From Priapulus caudatus (lineage: Eukaryota; Priapulida; Priapulimorpha; Priapulimorphida; Priapulidae), in assembly GCF_000485595.1 (NCBI RefSeq), contig NW_014577250.1, positions 217,688 to 238,252 of the forward strand: a stretch of 20,565 nt of DNA. Direction: 5' to 3'. Made by a program: the position numbers and the translations under genes. Positions within the stretch are counted from its first letter, which is position 1. Each line of letters begins with the position of its first letter. Of this stretch, positions 18,643-20,565 are shown piece by piece. Below the pieces are notes generated by a model. The model worked only from the letters and a program-made list of their open reading frames with translations, ran no database searches and was not told the origin of the DNA.

Positions 18643-18911
18643 CAGGGCCGAATTTAGTTACAAGCTAAACAAGCTACAGCTTAGGGCCCTCACAGTCTGA
18701 ACGGACTCTCAAAATCTCAGACTTTTTTCATACCGTTTTATTATAAATTTATTTTTGTAAGTGAAGATACTAAGAAATAATAAGAACCTAATTAACCCTA
18801 ACTAATTTCAGCATTATTTCCAAGTTCAGTTGTTACACAACCCTCAAAATCTCCAGTTAACCGCCAAACCCCCCCTTTTTCAAAACCCCCAAGTGTCTAA
18901 ATCCTGCCCTG
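18643..18911. mobile_element. hAT-like MITE (269 bp, non-autonomous)
   Basis: The left end CAGGGCCGAATTTAG and the reverse complement of the right end, CAGGGCAGGATTTAG, match at 13 of 15 positions. The 8 bases outside the left end (GAGTTGGA) and the right end (GAGCTGGG) match at 6 of 8, as expected for an aged hAT target-site duplication. The CAGGG… termini and the 8-bp duplication are hallmarks of the hAT superfamily. The interior is AT-rich, non-coding and too short for a transposase, so it would depend on an enzyme encoded elsewhere. Confidence 0.75.
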
Positions 18912-18963
18912 GAGCTGGGGACGTCGCACACCATCAAGCTTATACGTGCTCGGGCTAGAGCGC

Positions 18964-19294
18964 AGTATAGTATAGTATAGTATAGTATAGTATAGTATAG
19001 TATAGTATGTTAGGTATAGTCTATAATATAGTATAGTATAGTATAGTATAGTTAGTATAGTATAGTTATAGTATAGTTATAGTATAGTATAGATAGCCAT
19101 AGCAAGCCCATAGCCTAGTATAGTATAGCATATAGTATAGTATAGTATAGTATCAGTATAGTATAGTTAGTATAGTATAGTAATTAGTATAGTATTTAGT
19201 ATAGTATGTAAGTATAGTATAAGTATGTATTTAGTTAGTAATATATAGTATAGTCTATAGTATAGTATATATAGCTATAGTAATAGTATAAGTA
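18964..19294. repeat. Degenerate (GTATA)n pentamer array
   Basis: About 330 bases of GTATA units, clean at 18965-19008 and progressively interrupted by TTAG, ATAGC, AAGTATGTA and similar variants. It ends just before the unique sequence holding a TATA-box candidate at 19377. Confidence 0.96.
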
Positions 19295-19376
19295 GCGGAA
19301 GTGCGCAGACCGCACGTCATTCGGGCACGGTGCAGTAGAAAACACATTATTGTCCGGCACCCGATCGAACTGCAGC

Positions 19377-19455
19377 TATATAAACCGCCAAGCGAGACGC
19401 TGCCGCAGTTGTCGGTCGTGAAATTCAGCAGCGAAAAAACATGGCGGCGATTTTA
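19377..19455 (+). promoter_or_regulatory. Candidate TATA/initiator core promoter
   Basis: TATATAAA at 19377-19384 is followed 30 bases later by an initiator-like GCAGTTG with its A at 19407, the canonical spacing. An ATG in a strong context (AACATGGCG) follows at 19441 and overlaps a YY1-like ATGGCGGC. The frame from that ATG is only 15 codons (MAAILLPFRVESEFA), so either it is an upstream ORF or the match is fortuitous. No downstream gene was identified to support it. Confidence 0.3.
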
Positions 19456-19915
19456 CTTCCGTTTCGAGTCGAGAGCGAGTTTGCTTAGTTTGGCTCTACG
19501 TACGTTCGCGAACATTTGCTACAATATAAACTGATTCCCGCGTCGCAGACCTTTTCCGGGTGATGCATGGGGGCCGTAGCGAATGAAAAGACTGGATCAG
19601 TCTATGACGAAAATATTTATACTATATGCGGGAAAGGCCACTAGTTATCGGTATATTCTTCAATGCATGTCTTGCATACATAGAAAGCAGCTCCGATACA
19701 GACACTACGTGCCTTCGGGCAACCGACGTGCGGTATGTTTACCTCTGGTAATAAAATCCCATGCAGAATCGAATTTACGGCGACATATTATATAGAGTTA
19801 AACGAACCAATCGCGTTCAGCCATGAGACTGTAACGAGAAATCGTGAGAGAGGCGGTAAGGGTGAAAGAGCTGGGGAGAGAGGGGTGGGGGAGAGGGGAA
19901 GACGAGAAAGAGGCG
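19456..19915. other. No gene recognised
   Basis: Unique sequence followed by a GA-rich patch at 19841-19915. No domain or RNA gene is seen. Confidence 0.5.
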
Positions 19916-19917
19916 AC

Positions 19918-20107
19918 TCACACACACACACACACACATCACACACACACACACACCACCACACACAACGCGCAGCGCGCGCACACACACACGCACGCAA
20001 CGCACGCCACGCACGCACGCACGCACGCACGCCACGACGCACGCACGCACGCACAACACACACACACACACACACGCACGACGCACGCACTGCGCGCGCG
20101 CGCGCAC
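19918..20107. repeat. (CA)n/(CACG)n tract ending in (GC)n
   Basis: CA units, then CACG/CCACG units, CA again, and a (GC)n run at 20092-20107. It alternates purine and pyrimidine for nearly 200 bases and is the strongest Z-DNA candidate in the window. Confidence 0.95.
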
Positions 20108-20199
20108 GCTGTAAGAAGTACTGTGTGCTGCGTACACGCGTCTGTGATTAGCGACCAAGAGTGAAAGAGAAATGAAGCACGGCACCGCGAGAAAGAGAA

Positions 20200-20262
20200 G
20201 CGCGAGATGGAGAGAGAGAGAGAAGACTGAGGGAGAGAGATGAGAGATGTGAGAGAGAGAGG
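20200..20262. repeat. (GA)n tract
   Basis: Interrupted GAGA units. Confidence 0.9.
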
Positions 20263-20565
20263 ACTAATTAACCAACCAAACCAAACGGATTACCAACGCG
20301 AATATTTGGTGCGCGGGAAATCGATGCAGCACGACCATTGCACACACAGTGTGAGCAACGGCAGCAGCAGAAACAGCCAACCGCGTACGACGCAAGGTTA
20401 ATAACAAACATGCATCACTACATGACGATAACAGAAATTGGCTAGGGGGGTCTGACTCCCAACGTATAAGAAACCACATAACCGACAATGCGGCCTGGTC
20501 GTGACTATGAATTGTCATAACCATGGGCCTAGTGTAGCTAATGGGTGCTTTATCCGAGCACTCTA
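20263..20565. other. No gene recognised at the right edge
   Basis: Unique sequence. The minus-strand frame at 20264-20524 has no recognisable signature and no clear signal peptide. Confidence 0.5.

Noticed and set aside
1-20565. CRISPR arrays, operons, prokaryotic promoters or terminators
   Set aside because: The split exons with GT/AG introns show this is eukaryotic DNA, and none of the tandem repeats has the repeat-spacer pattern of a CRISPR array.

Overview
Organism. This is an intron-rich, microsatellite-dense eukaryotic window with no bacterial gene organisation. The one protein-coding gene I can reconstruct is an immunoglobulin-superfamily cell-adhesion gene of the lachesin/IgLON type. 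With the many long (CA)n, (CACG)n, (GA)n, (CAGTAG)n and (GTATA)n arrays and the scattered word TAGGCCTA, this points to an invertebrate animal, probably a protostome such as a crustacean or mollusc. I cannot place it further.

Main gene (minus strand, positions 8631 to 364, running off the left edge). Five exons fit together: 8474-8631, 2753-2890, 2367-2451, 847-1000 and 364-479. All four internal junctions keep the reading frame (phases 0, 0, 1, 2), all have GT/AG borders, and the 651 coding bases (about 217 codons) contain no stop. They encode a short Pro/Ala-rich linker, a complete V-type Ig domain (Cys, Trp, DxGxYxC) split over three exons, and a complete second Ig domain split over two. 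The phase-1 borders at the start of Ig1, between Ig1 and Ig2 and after Ig2 are the classic arrangement of Ig modules. The signal-peptide exon upstream, and any third Ig domain and membrane anchor downstream, are not identified or lie outside the window.

Introns. The 5.6 kb intron between the first two exons carries most of the structure on the left side: a (CACACG)n tract, a C-rich stretch with a strong predicted G-quadruplex on the transcribed strand, a 1.2 kb (CAGTAG)n array, a 105-bp tandem duplication, a CTCF-like word, a diverged repeat pair and a (CT)n tract 44 bases from a splice donor. The 1.4 kb intron between Ig1 and Ig2 holds a 30-bp minisatellite.

Right half (8.6-20.6 kb). I see no convincing gene here. 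It may be the first intron of the Ig gene or intergenic DNA. It contains simple-sequence arrays, a second CAGTAG-family array in the opposite orientation (13.69-14.13 kb), a near-perfect 78-base palindrome (12876-12953), a hAT-like miniature transposon with terminal inverted repeats and an imperfect 8-bp target duplication (18643-18911), a degenerate GTATA pentamer array (18964-19294), a weak candidate core promoter (about 19.38 kb), and one 222-codon unidentified open frame (15112-15780). Most other long open frames are translations of microsatellites.
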